Source: Planctomycetaceae bacterium (GTDB taxonomy: Bacteria; Planctomycetota; Planctomycetia; Pirellulales; JAEUIK01). Taken from it: a DNA stretch of 7,982 bases. Shown one piece after another: positions 5,980-7,982 of this stretch. The stretch is from contig JAEUIK010000758.1 in assembly GCA_016793185.1 (NCBI GenBank), positions 1-7,982 of the forward strand. The letters run 5' to 3'. The number at the start of each line of letters is the position of its first letter. Within the stretch, counting starts at the first letter, position 1. The position numbers and the translations under genes were made by a program. Under the pieces are notes generated by a model that was given only the letters and a program-made list of their open reading frames with translations, ran no database searches and was not told where the DNA came from.

Positions 5980-7982
5980 TCAGAAGGGCCGGATCTTGGC
6001 CGGCAGCCATTCGTTGAACTTTTGCTTCAACGTCGTCTTTTCGGGGGGACGCGGCGCTGCTGGGGCGGCGGTCTCCACCGGCGCAGCGGGCGCCGGAGTG
6101 GCCGGCTGACCCACCAGCGGCTGTTGCGTCAGCGGCACATGCAATGCCAGGAACTGCGCCCAGTAGCTCTCGACGAGCCGCATGCAGTCGCTCCATTGGC
6201 CTTCCTGCAGCTTGACCTGCGCCGAGGTGATCATCAGCAGCAGTTCGATGTTCTCGTTGTCGAAGAAGCGCAGCGGATGCAATTGCACGTCGTCGATCCA
6301 GACGTCGCCCGCCCCCATCAGGTCGAAGCGCACGCGCAGTTGCGACAGCCCCTCCAGCGGCAGATCGTCGACCTGGAAGACGAATTGCGTCCATTCCTTG
6401 CCGATCTGGGCGCGTTCGGTTCCCCGGCCCACGGCGGCGTGCCGGTAATACTCTTCGCCGTTCTCGCGCCCGTCGATCGCGATCCGCAAGGGGGGCTGCT
6501 GCGTTGGATCGTCGACGCGCAGCCGCACGATGATTTCCAGGCGCCCCGTGTCGGGGGGCGTGAGCGGGAGGCTCGCGACGGAACCCACCGGTCCCCGGCT
6601 GACAAAATGCAGCGCCTGCTGCCCCGTGGCTCCCTGGGCCGGACCCAGGTCGGCCGTGACGCCCGCCTGTTCGGTGGCGACCCAACCCGGGATTCCCCCG
6701 CCGGTCGCCGCCTGCTCGAAGCTCGCGTTGGCGAGCGTCTCCAGCGGCGGCTGGTTGCGGAGGGCGAGCGCCAGGGCCTGCAGGTCGCGGATTCGCAGTT
6801 CGAGATCGGCGGCGACCTGCGGCGGGAGCGTCACCCGTGCGCCGACGAGCTTGGCGGCCGGCGCGCTGAACTTGGCGGCCACGACCTCGTACGGTTTGAG
6901 CGAGAGACGCCATCCGGAGTTGGTCGCGCGCGGCACCAGCGGCTCCAACTCGCGTCCGGGGCTCAAGCCTTCGCGCTGGCAGCCCTCGGGAATCTGCCAT
7001 TCGCTGTCGACTTCGACGGTCCAGGGGGAGTCGTTAACCAGGTAGGTGTAGAACGCCCCGCGATGCACCGCCGTACGGATCGTCACCGGCTGCGTCGTCC
7101 CGGCGAACGTGTCGAACTTCACGGCGGGGAGCCGGCGATACAGCGCCACCAGGTCGGTCAGCGCGGCTTCCTGTCCCAGCGGCAGCAACCAGCCGCCATC
7201 GAAGATGGCTTGCGCATCCAAGGCGGCCAGGCTGTGGGCGAAGCGCCGGCGGTTGCGCTCCTCGGACGGCGACATCTGCGACACGAGCCAGGTGTAGGTC
7301 TGCCGGTAAGGGCTCTGCTGGTCGAAGGAAGCCAAACGCACGCGCTGCGGCTCGTGGAAGGTGAGCGCCGCGGGCACGGCGCTCGCCGCGATCCGCTGAT
7401 CGAGCTCGGGGTTGTCGTTGAGACTCAAGTCGACCGCCCGGGCGGCAAGCGAGATGGGGGGCGAGAGTCGATTGGGCCTGAGCAGGACGATATCGGGCGA
7501 ACGTTGCCCGAGGTCGGAGACAATCCCTGCGCTGCGGAGCGCATCGTCGATGCTGCCACGAGCCGGCAGCGTGGGCTGCAGCTCATGCTTGAACTCGAGG
7601 TTTTCCAAGGCGCCGGCCGCAGCCAGGTAGAGCCGGGCGCGGGGATTGGCGCGCTTCAGTTCAGCGGCCAGGCGCAGGTAGAACTGCGAGATGCGCTCGG
7701 CGCGCCAGCTTTGCCAGACCTGGCGATGGGTGCCGGTTAACAGCGCCGCGCGAGCGGCAAAGCGCTGCGGCCCGGTGGCGTTGAGCGCGGTGCCGGTCTC
7801 ATGCGTGAACTGGGCAATCGTGCGATCGTCGTAGCCCCAATCGAGTCCCGGCAATTGCGCGTAGCCTTCGCCCGATAGCTGCAAGGCCAGGCCAGCGAAC
7901 GAGGCGTGGGCGCCGTAGCGGAGGGCCAGTTCGCGGACGCGCTGGACGAGCACCTGCTGCACCCGCGCGTCGAGCAGGTTGT
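5980..7982 (-). CDS. GHL10-type (family 10-like) glycosidase-like protein with C-terminal jelly-roll module, 5' end cut by window edge
   Basis: The visible 667 codons are the C-terminal part; the frame is open to the right edge and the sequence there (NLLDARVQQVLVQRVREL) looks internal, so the GTG at 7962 is not taken as the start. Numbering from that GTG, residues 1-50 (SFAGLALQLSGEGYAQLPG, DWGYDDRTIAQF) resemble planctomycete family 10 glycosylhydrolase-like (GHL10) barrels. An Ala/Leu-rich helical region and beta-rich part reach about 365 (SLKPYEVVAAKFSAP resembles the beta-sandwich that closes many GH barrels). About 409-565 is a jelly-roll carbohydrate-binding-like module, opening LANASFE, then GW at 426-427, and closing GAGDVWIDDVQLHPL. 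A helical stretch (570-610) follows, then a Pro/Ala linker (612-640) and a basic tail ending KIRPF. No signal peptide is visible because the N-terminus is missing. Glycan target and catalytic residues cannot be assigned. It is convergent with the HIT gene. Family call is moderate, from motif memory rather than a search. Confidence 0.7.
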   Translation of the reverse strand, partial: NLLDARVQQVLVQRVRELALRYGAHASFAGLALQLSGEGYAQLPGLDWGYDDRTIAQFTHETGTALNATGPQRFAARAALLTGTHRQVWQSWRAERISQFYLRLAAELKRANPRARLYLAAAGALENLEFKHELQPTLPARGSIDDALRSAGIVSDLGQRSPDIVLLRPNRLSPPISLAARAVDLSLNDNPELDQRIAASAVPAALTFHEPQRVRLASFDQQSPYRQTYTWLVSQMSPSEERNRRRFAHSLAALDAQAIFDGGWLLPLGQEAALTDLVALYRRLPAVKFDTFAGTTQPVTIRTAVHRGAFYTYLVNDSPWTVEVDSEWQIPEGCQREGLSPGRELEPLVPRATNSGWRLSLKPYEVVAAKFSAPAAKLVGARVTLPPQVAADLELRIRDLQALALALRNQPPLETLANASFEQAATGGGIPGWVATEQAGVTADLGPAQGATGQQALHFVSRGPVGSVASLPLTPPDTGRLEIIVRLRVDDPTQQPPLRIAIDGRENGEEYYRHAAVGRGTERAQIGKEWTQFVFQVDDLPLEGLSQLRVRFDLMGAGDVWIDDVQLHPLRFFDNENIELLLMITSAQVKLQEGQWSDCMRLVESYWAQFLALHVPLTQQPLVGQPATPAPAAPVETAAPAAPRPPEKTTLKQKFNEWLPAKIRPF

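Noticed and set aside
5944..5983. CTGAC (5944-5948) and GTCAG (5979-5983) as a bidirectional terminator between the convergent genes
   Set aside because: Only 5 bp with a 30-nt loop, no extension of the stem and no T-run.
5764..7740. Plus-strand 658-codon open frame opposite the glycosidase-like gene
   Set aside because: Arg/Gln/His-rich translation with no domain, starting inside the HIT gene and antisense to a protein with coherent domain structure.

Overview
The window looks like chromosomal DNA of a high-GC bacterium, most likely a planctomycete (Planctomycetota, Pirellulales-like). This is inferred from protein character: a planctomycete-style GHL10-type glycosidase-like protein, a short Trm112/UPF0434 protein of the MVSKELLEILVCP type, a KGSADH-like aldehyde dehydrogenase, weak Shine-Dalgarno signals and uniformly GC-rich third positions. 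Six protein genes account for nearly all of the sequence. I see no tRNA, rRNA, CRISPR array, transposase or phage gene. No gap between genes exceeds about 230 bases.

Layout. (1) Positions 1-1578, minus strand: a lysophospholipid acyltransferase (PlsC-like) followed by a CdsA-family phosphatidate cytidylyltransferase that runs off the left edge within a few codons of its expected end. The two would catalyse consecutive steps, lysophosphatidate to phosphatidate to CDP-diacylglycerol. The cytidylyltransferase resembles the CdsA paralogue YnbB more than housekeeping CdsA. (2) Positions 1579-1808: a divergent intergenic region with two candidate structured elements. (3) Positions 1809-3392, plus strand: an aldehyde dehydrogenase of the 2-oxoglutarate-semialdehyde dehydrogenase type, with both catalytic residues present. 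(4) Positions 3393-3567: a gap with a strong hairpin just before the next gene. (5) Positions 3568-5106, plus strand: a Wzz/GumC-like polysaccharide co-polymerase with two membrane segments and a long coiled-coil periplasmic part, with no other polysaccharide gene in view. (6) Positions 5258-5936, plus strand: a small Trm112-like protein and a HIT-family (Hint-like) nucleotide hydrolase, each preceded by a reasonable ribosome binding site. (7) Positions 5980-7982, minus strand: the C-terminal two thirds or so of a large GHL10-like protein with a jelly-roll carbohydrate-binding-like module, convergent with the HIT gene.

How they work together: only the PlsC/CdsA pair has a clear shared pathway (phospholipid precursor synthesis). 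The other genes look like a mixed housekeeping and envelope neighbourhood. I did not find convincing evidence of a new multi-gene system. The most checkable lead is the YnbB-like lipid cassette, which predicts a CDP-alcohol phosphatidyltransferase gene just beyond the left edge.
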